The notes under the pieces were generated by a model. It had not been told where the DNA came from. It worked only from the letters and a program-made list of their open reading frames with translations, and ran no database searches. DNA of 64,000 nucleotides from Trichococcus collinsii (GTDB taxonomy: Bacteria > Bacillota > Bacilli > Lactobacillales > Aerococcaceae): the NCBI RefSeq assembly GCF_900107505.1, contig NZ_FNQH01000003.1, forward strand, positions 434,001 through 498,000, given 5' to 3'. The position numbers and the translations under genes were made by a program. Positions 52,731-62,236 of the stretch are shown in pieces (position 1 is the first letter of the stretch; each line of letters opens with the position of its first letter).

Positions 52731-53369
52731 TTGAAAACATTGTTGATAGTCGGAGCAGGCGGTCTTGGCCGCGAAACGTACCAGTGGGTTTTGGATCAGG
52801 AAAAGGCAGAGAAGCGATGGGATGACATCGGCTTTTTGGATGATAATCTCCCCGCGTTGGATAACTACAAAATTTCCGCTAAAATCGTCGGAACCGTAAA
52901 AGATTATGAACCCAAAGCCGGCGAGGAGGTCATCTGTGCCATCGGCGATGCGGAGGTTATCGCGGACCTTTGCCCAGTCCTTTTGGATAAGGGAGCGGTT
53001 TTTACGACGGTGATCCATCCGACCGCATTGTTGGCGGACACTTGTGAAATCGGAAAGGGCGTCATCATAGGGCCGTATGCCATCATTTCGACGGATGCAA
53101 AAATTGCCGATTTTTCGGTTGTGAATTCCTACGTCAGCGTCGGCCACGATGTTTCCGTGGGCAAGGGCTGCGTCATCAGCGGATTCAGCGATCTGATGGG
53201 CTTCTCCGCTTTGGAAGAGGGCGTATTTTTGGGGAGCGGCGCGCGGCTGCTGCCGAGTGTGCGGGTCGCTGCTAACGCCAGAGTCGGTGCGGGAAGCATC
53301 GTCCTAAAAAATGTTAAAGCGAATACAACGGTTTTCGGTAATCCGGCGAAAACAATTTCCGCTCCCTGA
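52731..53369 (+). CDS. NeuD/PglD-like sugar O/N-acyltransferase
   Basis: A 212-residue protein with an N-terminal Rossmann-like part (LLIVGAGGLGRETYQWVL) and a left-handed beta-helix of hexapeptide repeats (about 95-205). The His of SVGHDVSVG is the likely base. Family members acylate amino or hydroxy sugars from acyl-CoA; coming directly after a carrier-protein gene, this one may use acyl-ACP. TTG start with GGGAGGACGACCAG before it. The stop is next to the following gene's frame. Confidence 0.83.
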   Translation: MKTLLIVGAGGLGRETYQWVLDQEKAEKRWDDIGFLDDNLPALDNYKISAKIVGTVKDYEPKAGEEVICAIGDAEVIADLCPVLLDKGAVFTTVIHPTALLADTCEIGKGVIIGPYAIISTDAKIADFSVVNSYVSVGHDVSVGKGCVISGFSDLMGFSALEEGVFLGSGARLLPSVRVAANARVGAGSIVLKNVKANTTVFGNPAKTISAP

Positions 53370-53411
53370 ATGAGGACGGGAGCAGCGAATAAAAAGGGGG
53401 AAGTGAACAGA

Positions 53412-54701
53412 ATGATGAGAAAAAATGTCTTAATCTTTCCGGGAGGAGAATATTCTGCCTCGCAGATATATTTTTCACTTCACAATAGCTTACAATATCG
53501 GCCCATTTTGGGATCCAGCAGAAGCGATCACAGCGAATTCATCAGCAAAGATGCCATCACTGATTTGCCGTTCATATACGAGGGACATTTCATTGAAGCA
53601 TTGAACCGGGTAATTCAAAAGGAAAGCATTGATTTCATCATACCTGCCCATGACACCGCTGCGTTCAGCTTAATGGAAAAACAAGATGAAATTATGGCGA
53701 CGGTTGTGTGCTCCCCGTTCAAAACAGCTGAACTTTGCCGCTACAAAAGCAAGACTTATGAGAAATTAAAAAGCTTCCCCTTTGTTCCCAAAACCTATGA
53801 TATAAAGCGGGGGGATGCGGAATTTCCTTTGTTCGCCAAGAATGATGTTGGATCAGGATCGAGAGACGCCTTTGTGATTTCTTCGGCCGAACAACTGGAG
53901 AAATTATTGGATCCCAGAATAAGTTATGTTTTGTGCGAATACTTACCCGGTGAGGAAATCACGGTGGATTGCTTCACCAACAGTAAGCGAGAATTATTGT
54001 TCGCGCAACCGCGCACCAGAAGCCGTATCTTCAACGGTATCAGTGCACGATCGACAACGATTGCGTTGACGGAAGAAATAAAACGAATAGCCGAGGTTCT
54101 TTCATCCGAAATTGAATTCAGGGGTTACTGGTTTTTCCAATGTAAAAAAGATAAAGACGGCCAGTACAAATTATTGGAAATTTCAACCCGCTTTGCAGGT
54201 ACATACGGGGTCAGCAAAAACTTGGATGTAAATTTGCCGTTGCTGGCATTATGTGACTTTGACGGCATGGATGTGGACATAACGCCCAACAAATATGAAA
54301 TCACAGCGGATAAAAATTATATCGATCGCTACAAATTGAATCTGCAGTATGAGCGTGTTTATGTAGGTTTTGACGATACCATAGTCTTCAACAAGGAAAA
54401 ATACAATACGCAAATGATGCAGTTTTTGTATCAATGCCTGAATGAGAACAAAGAAATCGTTTTGATTACGAAGCATGCTCCCGATATCCGGGAGACGTTG
54501 AAGAAACAGCATCTGAACGAGGCTTTGTTTGCTGGCATCATTGAAGTGCCCGAAAATTCCGAAAAATATACATTCATGGACAACAGCAAGCCGAGCATTT
54601 TTATTGACCATGCCTATGCAGAAAGGAAAAGGGTGAAAGAGCATTTGGGGATACCTACATTCGATGTTTCAAACGTTGAATGCTTACTTGACTGGAGCTG
54701 A
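53412..54701 (+). CDS. ATP-grasp enzyme fused to a HAD-like domain
   Basis: A 429-residue protein. Residues about 1-280 form an ATP-grasp fold (PLFAKNDVGSGSRDAFVI, LCEYLPGEEITVDCF, YKLLEISTRFAGTYG). The C-terminal 130 residues look like a HAD hydrolase domain (VYVGFDDTIVF, then IVLITKH, then FIDHAYAERKRVKEHLGI). An ATP-dependent ligase with an attached phosphatase-like part is inferred; the substrate is not known. ATG 53412 lies 11 bases after GGGGG; an in-frame ATG at 53370 lacks a ribosome site. Confidence 0.72.
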   Translation: MMRKNVLIFPGGEYSASQIYFSLHNSLQYRPILGSSRSDHSEFISKDAITDLPFIYEGHFIEALNRVIQKESIDFIIPAHDTAAFSLMEKQDEIMATVVCSPFKTAELCRYKSKTYEKLKSFPFVPKTYDIKRGDAEFPLFAKNDVGSGSRDAFVISSAEQLEKLLDPRISYVLCEYLPGEEITVDCFTNSKRELLFAQPRTRSRIFNGISARSTTIALTEEIKRIAEVLSSEIEFRGYWFFQCKKDKDGQYKLLEISTRFAGTYGVSKNLDVNLPLLALCDFDGMDVDITPNKYEITADKNYIDRYKLNLQYERVYVGFDDTIVFNKEKYNTQMMQFLYQCLNENKEIVLITKHAPDIRETLKKQHLNEALFAGIIEVPENSEKYTFMDNSKPSIFIDHAYAERKRVKEHLGIPTFDVSNVECLLDWS

Positions 54702-54765
54702 TAAGGCTCCAGATGAAGAAAAACCTGCCTAAATGGCAATGATCACTGGGAGGCGAATTCAAAAA

Positions 54766-55437
54766 ATGAGTAATCCGGTAATCGTCTATGGAAGCAAATT
54801 TTTAGCGGAAATGCTGTATTATGATTCCTTGAAACACCCAGATTTTAACATTGTGGCTTTTGCTGCCGATGAAGCGTATGTAGATAAGACGGGATATTAC
54901 TTGGGCTTGCCGATGGTTGTGATGGAAACTTTAACAGAACGGTATCCGCCTTCTGCATACGATATGATTGTTCTAACAACATCTTTTCACGACATGCGCA
55001 ATCGGGAAGGCATGTACACGAAAGTCAAAGCCTTAGGGTATACATTGCGGAATTATATCAGTCCATCCAGCATTGTTTCGCCAGTTATTGAAATGGGGGA
55101 TAATAATCTCATTTTTGAGCAAGTATTCCTGGGTCACAGAGGACGGATGGGATCCTGCAATATCATTCGGCAACAAGTTTATATTGGCCATGAATTTACT
55201 CTTGGAAACAACAATGTCATCACCTCAGGTTGCACGATTGGCGGAGAGTGCCGCATCGAGAATAATTGCTACATCGGTCTGAATGCCACAATTCTGAACA
55301 AAATCACCGTTTCAGAAGAGAGTCTCGTTGGCGCGGGAAGTGTCGTGATAAGAAATACGGAACCCTTTTCAAGGAATGTGGGAAATCCAAGCAGGGTTTT
55401 GAGTTACCACAAGGAAGGGTTAAAGGTGAACCTCTAA
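54766..55437 (+). CDS. Second hexapeptide-repeat acyltransferase, NeuD/PglD-like
   Basis: A 223-residue protein with an N-terminal nucleotide-fold (PVIVYGSKFLAEML) and a beta-helix (about 95-210) with VYIGHEFTLGNNNVI. It is distinct from the enzyme at 52731, which suggests two acyl positions or two acyl groups. ATG 54766 follows GGGAGG at 12 bases. It ends one base before the DUF849 gene. Confidence 0.8.
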   Translation: MSNPVIVYGSKFLAEMLYYDSLKHPDFNIVAFAADEAYVDKTGYYLGLPMVVMETLTERYPPSAYDMIVLTTSFHDMRNREGMYTKVKALGYTLRNYISPSSIVSPVIEMGDNNLIFEQVFLGHRGRMGSCNIIRQQVYIGHEFTLGNNNVITSGCTIGGECRIENNCYIGLNATILNKITVSEESLVGAGSVVIRNTEPFSRNVGNPSRVLSYHKEGLKVNL

Positions 55438-55438
55438 C

Positions 55439-56311
55439 ATGGATAAAATAATTGTGAATTTCACCCCGACCGGCATGATTCCAACAAAAAAAGATACCCC
55501 TTATGTACCCGTTTCACCCGAAGAAATCATCCGTGAGGTCAAGCAGGCCTGGGAATTGGGAATTTCCATGGTGCATGTGCATGCCAGAAACAGCGACGAT
55601 GAAAAACCGACGTACCGAAAGGAAGTCTATGCGGAAATCATTGCAGGCATACGGCAATTCGCTCCGGAACTCGTCATCTGTGCTTCAACATCCGGGAGGA
55701 ACTTCAATACTTTGGAAGCCAGATCGGACGTTCTGTCGCTTGAAGGAAATTTGAAACCCGATATGGGCAGTCTGACACTCAGCTCGCTCAACTTCAACAG
55801 GACCACCAGCGTAAATGAACCTTCCATGATTGTTTCCTTAGCTGAAGTGATGAAAGAAAACGGCATCCGGCCGGAGTTGGAGGCTTTCGATTTGGGGATG
55901 GTCAATTATTGCAACTATCTTATCAAAAAAGGGGCGGTGGTTGCGCCTTATTACGTCAACCTGATTTTGGGCAACATCGCTTGCGCCCAAGGGGATTTGC
56001 TGCATATCGGATGCATGCTGAAAGATATCCCAGAAGACAGTATTTTTTCGTTGGGCGCAGTGGGCACCGACCAATTGAAAATGAATTCTCTGGGCATCAC
56101 AATGGGCTGGGGCGTACGCGTCGGCCTCGAAGACAACTTCTGGTATGACGAAAATCGGACGAAATTAGCGACGAACATGGAACTTCTGGAGAGAATCCAC
56201 AAAATAATTTCTGCAAATGAAAAAGAAGTTATGACATCAAAGGAACTGCGGCAAAGGCTCAATCTGGATCCAGGCTTTGGCAAATATGGCGTTGCCGGAT
56301 CCAATGTTTAA
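55439..56311 (+). CDS. BKACE family (DUF849) beta-keto acid cleavage enzyme-like protein
   Basis: A 290-residue TIM-barrel protein of the BKACE family. Zinc-binding residues are His46 and His48 (MVHVHAR) and Glu231 (VRVGLED), and the VNFTPTGMIPTK start matches the family. Known members cleave beta-keto acids with acetyl-CoA to give acetoacetate and a new acyl-CoA (for example 3-keto-5-aminohexanoate in lysine fermentation). Here there are no lysine-fermentation genes; it follows a KAS III and acyltransferases, so it may process a beta-ketoacyl intermediate. This role is inferred. Confidence 0.82.
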   Translation: MDKIIVNFTPTGMIPTKKDTPYVPVSPEEIIREVKQAWELGISMVHVHARNSDDEKPTYRKEVYAEIIAGIRQFAPELVICASTSGRNFNTLEARSDVLSLEGNLKPDMGSLTLSSLNFNRTTSVNEPSMIVSLAEVMKENGIRPELEAFDLGMVNYCNYLIKKGAVVAPYYVNLILGNIACAQGDLLHIGCMLKDIPEDSIFSLGAVGTDQLKMNSLGITMGWGVRVGLEDNFWYDENRTKLATNMELLERIHKIISANEKEVMTSKELRQRLNLDPGFGKYGVAGSNV

Positions 56312-56521
56312 TAATGGTGCGCAGGGGAAAAGGATTGCGGAGAAAGTCAGGTTTATGCTTGTCTTTTTCCGTATCAGCTATTGTTGGGTCAATGTCCAAC
56401 GCAAGTCCGCATACGTTTTGCCTGATAGACAATTGCCATATAACTGTATATATGACAATTGTGTGCCAGTCAAAATGGAAAACCACGTTTGAAATGAAGC
56501 AGATTGAAAAGAGGGGTGTGG

Positions 56522-57157
56522 ATGATGATGTTCTATCAGCATTATGGGAAGCGACTGTTGGATTTTGCAGTGACACTGATTGCACTCGTTCTCTTAAGTC
56601 CAATTTTACTTGCCTTGGCTGTACTGGTTAGATTGGAACTCGGAAGTCCAATCATTTATCGGCAGCAGCGCCCCGGATTGAATGAGAGAATTTTTACATT
56701 ATATAAGTTCAAAACGATGACAGATGAAAAAGATGAAAACGGAAAATTATTGCCGGACAGGGAGAGGCTGACAAAGTTCGGTAGGCTTCTGAGAGCGACA
56801 AGTCTGGATGAATTGCCGGAATTGTTCAATATTCTGAAAGGGGATATGGCGATTGTAGGACCTAGACCTTTGTTGGTAAAGTACCTGCCACTCTACAACA
56901 GTCAGCAAAGAAGACGCCACGAAGTAAGACCAGGGTTGACTGGTTTGGCGCAAGTCAGCGGCAGGAACGCAATCAGTTGGGAAGACAAGTTTAATCTGGA
57001 TATAAAATATATTGAGAGCCTCGGTTTGATGGGGGATCTGAAAATCATTCTGAGGACCATAAAGAAAGTTGTAGTGAAGGAAGGCATCAGTTCTGAAAAA
57101 TCCGTAACGATGGAAGCATTCGAGGGGACCAAAAAAGCCAATGGAAAGCAATTTTAA
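56522..57157 (+). CDS. Initiating sugar-phosphate transferase (PglC/WcaJ-type)
   Basis: A 211-residue monotopic phosphoglycosyl transferase with an N-terminal re-entrant helix (YGKRLLDFAVTLIALVLLSP), IIYRQQRPGLNERIFTLYKF, TSLDELPELFNILKGDMAIV and GPRP, then LTGLAQVSGRN. It places the first sugar phosphate on undecaprenyl phosphate to begin the repeat unit. Three ATG codons in a row (56522, 56525, 56528) follow GAGGGGTG. The 200 bases before it hold a repeated GACAATTG (56428 and 56454) and could contain a promoter. Confidence 0.9.
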   Translation: MMMFYQHYGKRLLDFAVTLIALVLLSPILLALAVLVRLELGSPIIYRQQRPGLNERIFTLYKFKTMTDEKDENGKLLPDRERLTKFGRLLRATSLDELPELFNILKGDMAIVGPRPLLVKYLPLYNSQQRRRHEVRPGLTGLAQVSGRNAISWEDKFNLDIKYIESLGLMGDLKIILRTIKKVVVKEGISSEKSVTMEAFEGTKKANGKQF

Positions 57158-57202
57158 AAACGAATTTGCACTGAGAGAAGTCATTTCAGGAGGCGGACAT
57201 TT

Positions 57203-58705
57203 ATGAAAATCCAAGATGAATTAACGGAGTACTTTTGTGATACGTACAAGATAGATAAGACGCTGGATTACATTGTCGAAGAGGTTGATGCCAAGACGCT
57301 GCTTACTGGCGAGCGGTTGGATTTGGTTGCCAAAATCAAATACATTGAATGCAGAGAAAAAGGCCAAAACACGGATTTTATCAAGGAACTGTACAGAAGC
57401 CACATTGAAGCATTCGCATTTGGAATCTATGCTGAAAGCGGCAATCAGGCAAAAAATTCGATCGATAAGTACTTTGAAACCTTCGATCATTTGATCGACA
57501 CGATCAAGCAAACGGGATTTGATGCAGCGAAATCTGTCGTTCCAGTAGGGAAAGACAACGTCATCATGGACGGCGCCCACAGGACAGCAATCGCCATCTA
57601 CTTCGGATTGAAGCTCCCGATCATTCGTTTTCCCGAACTGTATCTCCGGTTTGATGCCGAATATTTCCGTAAGCGGCTTTTGGAGGAAAAATACATCGAT
57701 TACCTCGTACTGGAATACTGCAAAATGAACCCGAACACTTATTTTGCAAGCGTCTGGCCTGCTGCCGGCGATAAAAAACAGCAATTAGATCAGATGCTTG
57801 CATTGATGGAGAGCAGCTGCAAAATCATCTATTCAAAGAAAATAAATATGGGCTTTGAGGCCTTGAATAATTTCATAGCACAGGTCTACATGAAGGAAGA
57901 TTGGACCGGCACCTCGGAAAGCCAGTATGAAGGGTCCAAAGGCAAGACCAAAAATTGTTACTTGTGGGGAAATGAAACGACCATCTATATCCTGGAATCG
58001 TCGACTTTCGAGGCAATCTTCAACATGAAACAGAATATAAGGGAAATCTTCAAAATCGGCACACACTCAATACATATCACGGACAATCAAGCGGAAACGA
58101 TCAGATTGGCCAACCTGACTTTGAATCGGAATTCATTGGATTATCTGTTCCGGGGGAAGCCATTGATTTACACGGATTTCAACAAGAAAGTATTCGAGTT
58201 CAAGGCAGCCTTGATGGAAAATCATTATGAGCCGGATGACTTTATTGTTGCCTCCAGCGGCGTATTGGGTGTCTATGGATTGAGGGATATCGGCGACATC
58301 GATTTTTTCACACTGAAACCTGATTACGAAGTTCTGGAAAATGAAGGCTGTGAAAACAACCAAGCTTATGCTGGGTTTTATGATAAACAGCTAGATGATC
58401 TGATCTATAATCCTGACAATTATTTGGTCTATAACGATATCAAATTCATTACGCTGGATGTTCTGCAAAGATACAAGGCGGCGAGAAACCGTGACAAGGA
58501 TCTTATGGACCTAAAATTGATCGCTGGCCTAACCAACGAGGACACGAACAGTAATGCGGGATGGTCAAAATCCCGAGTGGCACTCAACCGGGAGTACAGG
58601 ATCATAAATTACCGCATAAGGGCAGCTGCCTTCAAGGCATTGAAGCAACTGGGGTTGTATAGTGCCGTCAGACAGGTGTATCGGGGAATCAAAGGGAAAA
58701 ATTAG
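57203..58705 (+). CDS. ParB-like and nucleotidyltransferase-like two-domain protein, function unknown
   Basis: A 500-residue protein without a firm family. Residues about 110-145 (VPVGKDNVIMDGAHRTAIAI) look like the ParB/sulfiredoxin-type DGxHR motif, found also in kinases and ATP-using enzymes of polysaccharide loci. Residues about 350-375 (VASSGVLGVYGLRDIGDIDF) match the GS-x-D-x-D pattern of nucleotidyltransferase folds. A phospho- or nucleotidyl-transfer step on the polymer is a guess from context. AGGAGGCGG ribosome site; 45 bases after the sugar transferase gene and co-directional. Confidence 0.55.
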   Translation: MKIQDELTEYFCDTYKIDKTLDYIVEEVDAKTLLTGERLDLVAKIKYIECREKGQNTDFIKELYRSHIEAFAFGIYAESGNQAKNSIDKYFETFDHLIDTIKQTGFDAAKSVVPVGKDNVIMDGAHRTAIAIYFGLKLPIIRFPELYLRFDAEYFRKRLLEEKYIDYLVLEYCKMNPNTYFASVWPAAGDKKQQLDQMLALMESSCKIIYSKKINMGFEALNNFIAQVYMKEDWTGTSESQYEGSKGKTKNCYLWGNETTIYILESSTFEAIFNMKQNIREIFKIGTHSIHITDNQAETIRLANLTLNRNSLDYLFRGKPLIYTDFNKKVFEFKAALMENHYEPDDFIVASSGVLGVYGLRDIGDIDFFTLKPDYEVLENEGCENNQAYAGFYDKQLDDLIYNPDNYLVYNDIKFITLDVLQRYKAARNRDKDLMDLKLIAGLTNEDTNSNAGWSKSRVALNREYRIINYRIRAAAFKALKQLGLYSAVRQVYRGIKGKN

Positions 58706-58762
58706 CGGCTCCTGAAGCCAATCAGGCCATTTGGTCAATGCAAAGGGAAGGAGTCGAGGACA

Positions 58763-59929
58763 TTGAAAATCACGGTCGCAGGGACAGGTTACGTAGGCTT
58801 ATCGCTGGCCATCCTCTTGGCGCAGCATAACGAAGTGGCGGCGCTGGATATCGTCGCAGAAAAAGTGGAACGGATCAACCGGAGAGAATCTCCTATTGTC
58901 GACAGGGAAATCGAAGATTATTTGCGCATGAAGGACTTACATTTGTTTGCAACGACGGATAAGGAAGCCGCCTATGAGCATGCAGATATTGTCGTCATTG
59001 CCACACCTACAAATTATGATGAAGAAAAGCACTTTTTTGATACGTCATCTGTGGAAGCCATCATTGAGGATGTATTGGTTTACCGACCTGAAGCAACCAT
59101 GATTATCAAGTCGACTGTTCCGGTCGGATACACAAAGGAAATGAGGGAGAGGTACGGGACGGATCATCTCATATTCTCACCGGAATTTCTGAGGGAAGGC
59201 AAGGCGCTGTACGATAATCTATATCCTTCGCGCATCATCGTTGGCGATACATCGGAACGTGCCGTGGCATTCGCTAACCTGTTGGTGGAGGGGGCAGCAG
59301 CGGAAGGAATTCCAGTTCTGTATATGGATTCCACCGAAGCCGAAGGGGTGAAACTGTTCGCAAACACCTACTTAGCGTTACGCGTGGCTTATTTCAACGA
59401 ATTGGATACCTATGCCGAACTGAGAAAGCTGGATACAAAATCCATCATCGAAGGGGTGGGACTGGATCCGCGAATCGGCAATCATTACAATAATCCATCT
59501 TTCGGGTATGGCGGTTATTGCCTGCCGAAGGACACCAAACAACTGCTGGCGAACTATGGAGATGTCCCCAACAACCTCATCGGAGCCATCGTGCAGTCCA
59601 ACAGCACGCGCAAAGACCATATTGCCCACATGATTATAGAACGCAACCCGCAGGTGGTCGGCATCTATCGTCTGACCATGAAGTCCGAGTCGGACAACTT
59701 CCGTGCTTCTTCCATCCAAGGCATCATGAAACGGATCAAGGCAAAAGGCATCGAAGTGGTGGTCTACGAACCGGCGCTGGAAGACGACACCTTCTTCAAT
59801 TCAAGGGTAATCAAGGATTTGGATGAATTTAAGACGCTGTCCGATATCATCGTGTCGAACCGTTTTGCCCAAGAATTGGCAGATGTGAAGGATAAAATCT
59901 ACACAAGGGATTTGTTTCACGATAATTAA
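58763..59929 (+). CDS. ugd: UDP-glucose/GDP-mannose dehydrogenase family, probable UDP-glucose 6-dehydrogenase
   Basis: A 388-residue dehydrogenase. NAD motif [10 protein letters not shown], then [34 protein letters not shown] and the active-site Cys in [15 protein letters not shown]. It oxidises UDP-glucose to UDP-glucuronate with two NAD. The length fits the short Gram-positive form. TTG start after GGAAGGAG. It is followed by the epimerase that would use its product. Confidence 0.9.
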   Translation: MKITVAGTGYVGLSLAILLAQHNEVAALDIVAEKVERINRRESPIVDREIEDYLRMKDLHLFATTDKEAAYEHADIVVIATPTNYDEEKHFFDTSSVEAIIEDVLVYRPEATMIIKSTVPVGYTKEMRERYGTDHLIFSPEFLREGKALYDNLYPSRIIVGDTSERAVAFANLLVEGAAAEGIPVLYMDSTEAEGVKLFANTYLALRVAYFNELDTYAELRKLDTKSIIEGVGLDPRIGNHYNNPSFGYGGYCLPKDTKQLLANYGDVPNNLIGAIVQSNSTRKDHIAHMIIERNPQVVGIYRLTMKSESDNFRASSIQGIMKRIKAKGIEVVVYEPALEDDTFFNSRVIKDLDEFKTLSDIIVSNRFAQELADVKDKIYTRDLFHDN

Positions 59930-59979
59930 ACGTTACCTGATAGGAGCTAACTTTTCAGGAAATGAAGGAGCTGAGCAAC

Positions 59980-61005
59980 TTGAGCTACAGAACGTTGGAT
60001 TGCAGCAAAACCTATCTTATCACAGGTGCAGCCGGTTTTATTGGGTTTTATTTGTCCAAGAAATTGCTGGAGCTGGGGAGCCGAGTGATCGGGATCGACA
60101 GTATGAATGACTACTACGACGTAAAACTGAAAGTTGCTCGTCTGGATCAGCTGAAATCCTTCGATACATTCACTTTCATCCAAGGTGACATCGCGGACAA
60201 GGAAAGGGTCACCGGCGTATTTGAAGCATACAAGCCGAACGTTGTCGTGAACCTAGCCGCACAGGCTGGCGTCCGCTATTCCATTGAAAATCCGGACGCC
60301 TACATTCAAAGCAACATCATCGGGTTCTTCAATATTCTAGAGGCCTGCAGATTTTATCCGGTGGATCATCTGGTCTATGCGTCCTCAAGCTCTGTTTACG
60401 GATCCAACACGAAAGTGCCTTTTGAAGAATCGGATTTTGTGGACCATCCGGTGTCGCTCTATGCGGCAACCAAGAAATCCAATGAGTTGATGGCCCATAC
60501 GTATAGCCACCTCTATAAAATTCCAGCCACAGGCTTGCGCTTCTTTACGGTATACGGCCCGATGGGGAGACCGGACATGGCTTACTTTGGATTCACTGAT
60601 AAGTATTTTAAAGGTGAACCCATCAAAATATTCAATAACGGTGATTTTGAGCATGATTTGTATCGGGACTTCACCTATGTGGCTGACATTGTAGAAGGGA
60701 TCCTGAGACTGCTGAACAATGCATCAGCTGAATCGGTTCCGCATAGGGTCTTCAACATCGGGAACAACAGCCCAGAGAAACTGATGGTTTTTATAGCGAC
60801 GTTGGAGCAATGCTTAAGCAAGGCTTTGGCCAGAGAAGTGGTGTTCGAAAAAATATTTGAACCCATCAAGCCAGGCGATGTGCCGGCCACCTACGCTTCT
60901 ACGGATCTGCTGCAGGAAGCGGTGGGATTCAAGCCGGAAACCTCCATTACGGAAGGTTTGCAGCAGTTTGCTGATTGGTATGTGGCATACTACGGGATGA
61001 AGTAA
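59980..61005 (+). CDS. UDP-glucuronate 4-epimerase-like SDR enzyme
   Basis: A 341-residue extended SDR: TGAAGFIG nucleotide motif, YASSSSVYG (Ser), YAATK (Tyr/Lys), LRFFTVYGPMGRPDMA. The motif MGRPDMA and the neighbouring dehydrogenase favour UDP-glucuronate to UDP-galacturonate conversion. TTG 59980 follows AAGGAGCTGAGCAAC at normal spacing; ATG 59962 upstream is in frame but overlaps the ribosome site. Confidence 0.87.
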   Translation: MSYRTLDCSKTYLITGAAGFIGFYLSKKLLELGSRVIGIDSMNDYYDVKLKVARLDQLKSFDTFTFIQGDIADKERVTGVFEAYKPNVVVNLAAQAGVRYSIENPDAYIQSNIIGFFNILEACRFYPVDHLVYASSSSVYGSNTKVPFEESDFVDHPVSLYAATKKSNELMAHTYSHLYKIPATGLRFFTVYGPMGRPDMAYFGFTDKYFKGEPIKIFNNGDFEHDLYRDFTYVADIVEGILRLLNNASAESVPHRVFNIGNNSPEKLMVFIATLEQCLSKALAREVVFEKIFEPIKPGDVPATYASTDLLQEAVGFKPETSITEGLQQFADWYVAYYGMK

Positions 61006-61072
61006 AAAATAAGGTGGTCCAGAAGTTTATTTTCGATACAAACAAGCACAGGTTCTGGAAGGGGCATGCACG

Positions 61073-62161
61073 ATGGAAAAATTACTTATTTTAGCTAATA
61101 ACACCGGTGGGCTTTACAACTTCAGAAAAGAGCTCATCCAGGAATTAGTCAAAGAATATGAAGTTTACGTAGCGCTTCCAGACGGGAGATTCAGATTTCT
61201 GCTTGAGCGGGAAGGCTGCAGATTTATAGATACACCAGTGAACCGGCGCGGGAGCAACCCGGTCACCGATTTGAAACTATTCCGGACATATAAGAATGTC
61301 ATAAGAGACATTCACCCTGCTGTTGTCCTGACGTACACAATAAAACCGAATATCTATGGGGGGATCGCCAGCAGACTGTCAAACACGCCCTATTTGGTGA
61401 ATGTGACGGGATTGGGTACTGCCGTCGAAAACGCCGGGATTTTACAGAATATTACGCTGTCTTTATACAAAATAGCTTTAAAAAAAGCAAACTGCGTTTT
61501 TTTCCAAAATTCCGAGAACAAGGAGTTTTTCATCAAGAACAAAGTAGTAGCGGAAAACGTGAAATCGATTCCTGGATCCGGAGTGAATCTGAATCATTTT
61601 GCATTCATGCCTTACCCAAGCAGCGCCACTACTGAATTTGTATTCATTTCCAGAATCATGAAAGAAAAAGGGATCGATCAGTATCTAGAGGCAGCAGCGT
61701 ACATAAAGGATAAGTATCCCGCTACAACCTTCCACGTATGCGGATTCTGTGAAGAAGACTATGCTAGCAAACTGCAGGAACTGCATGATAATGGCACGAT
61801 CGTCTTCCATGGGTTGGTGAGCGATATCCGGGAGGTAATCAAACAAACGCACTGTACCATCCATCCTTCCTATTATCCAGAAGGATTATCCAATGTGCTG
61901 CTTGAAAGTTCAGCCTGCGGCAGGGCCATCATCACAACGAATCGGGCGGGCTGCAGAGAAGTGGTCGAAGATGGCATCAATGGATATGTGGTCGAGCAGA
62001 AAAATGCGCAAGACTTGATCGACAAGATCGAGAAATTTTTAAGCTTGGATTATGAAGAAAAGCGACAGATGGGCATTTTTGGCCGGGAGAAAGTTGAAAA
62101 GGAGTTTGACCGGAATATTGTTGTAAATGCGTACTTAGAAGAAATAAACAAAATCCCTTAA
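61073..62161 (+). CDS. GT4-family glycosyltransferase
   Basis: A 362-residue GT-B enzyme. N-terminal acceptor half (LLILANNTGGLYNFRKEL, LVNVTGLGTAVEN) and C-terminal donor half (FISRIMKEKGIDQYLEA, PSYYPEGLSNVLLESSACGR with the E-x7-E type motif). It adds a sugar to the lipid-linked repeat unit on the cytosolic side. GGAAGGGG precedes the ATG. Confidence 0.88.
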   Translation: MEKLLILANNTGGLYNFRKELIQELVKEYEVYVALPDGRFRFLLEREGCRFIDTPVNRRGSNPVTDLKLFRTYKNVIRDIHPAVVLTYTIKPNIYGGIASRLSNTPYLVNVTGLGTAVENAGILQNITLSLYKIALKKANCVFFQNSENKEFFIKNKVVAENVKSIPGSGVNLNHFAFMPYPSSATTEFVFISRIMKEKGIDQYLEAAAYIKDKYPATTFHVCGFCEEDYASKLQELHDNGTIVFHGLVSDIREVIKQTHCTIHPSYYPEGLSNVLLESSACGRAIITTNRAGCREVVEDGINGYVVEQKNAQDLIDKIEKFLSLDYEEKRQMGIFGREKVEKEFDRNIVVNAYLEEINKIP

Positions 62162-62236
62162 CATTTGGAATTTAACGATAAGGATAGCTTTGTGGGTAGC
62201 GTCTTCATGATGGATGCAAAAGAGGTGAGAGTAGTC

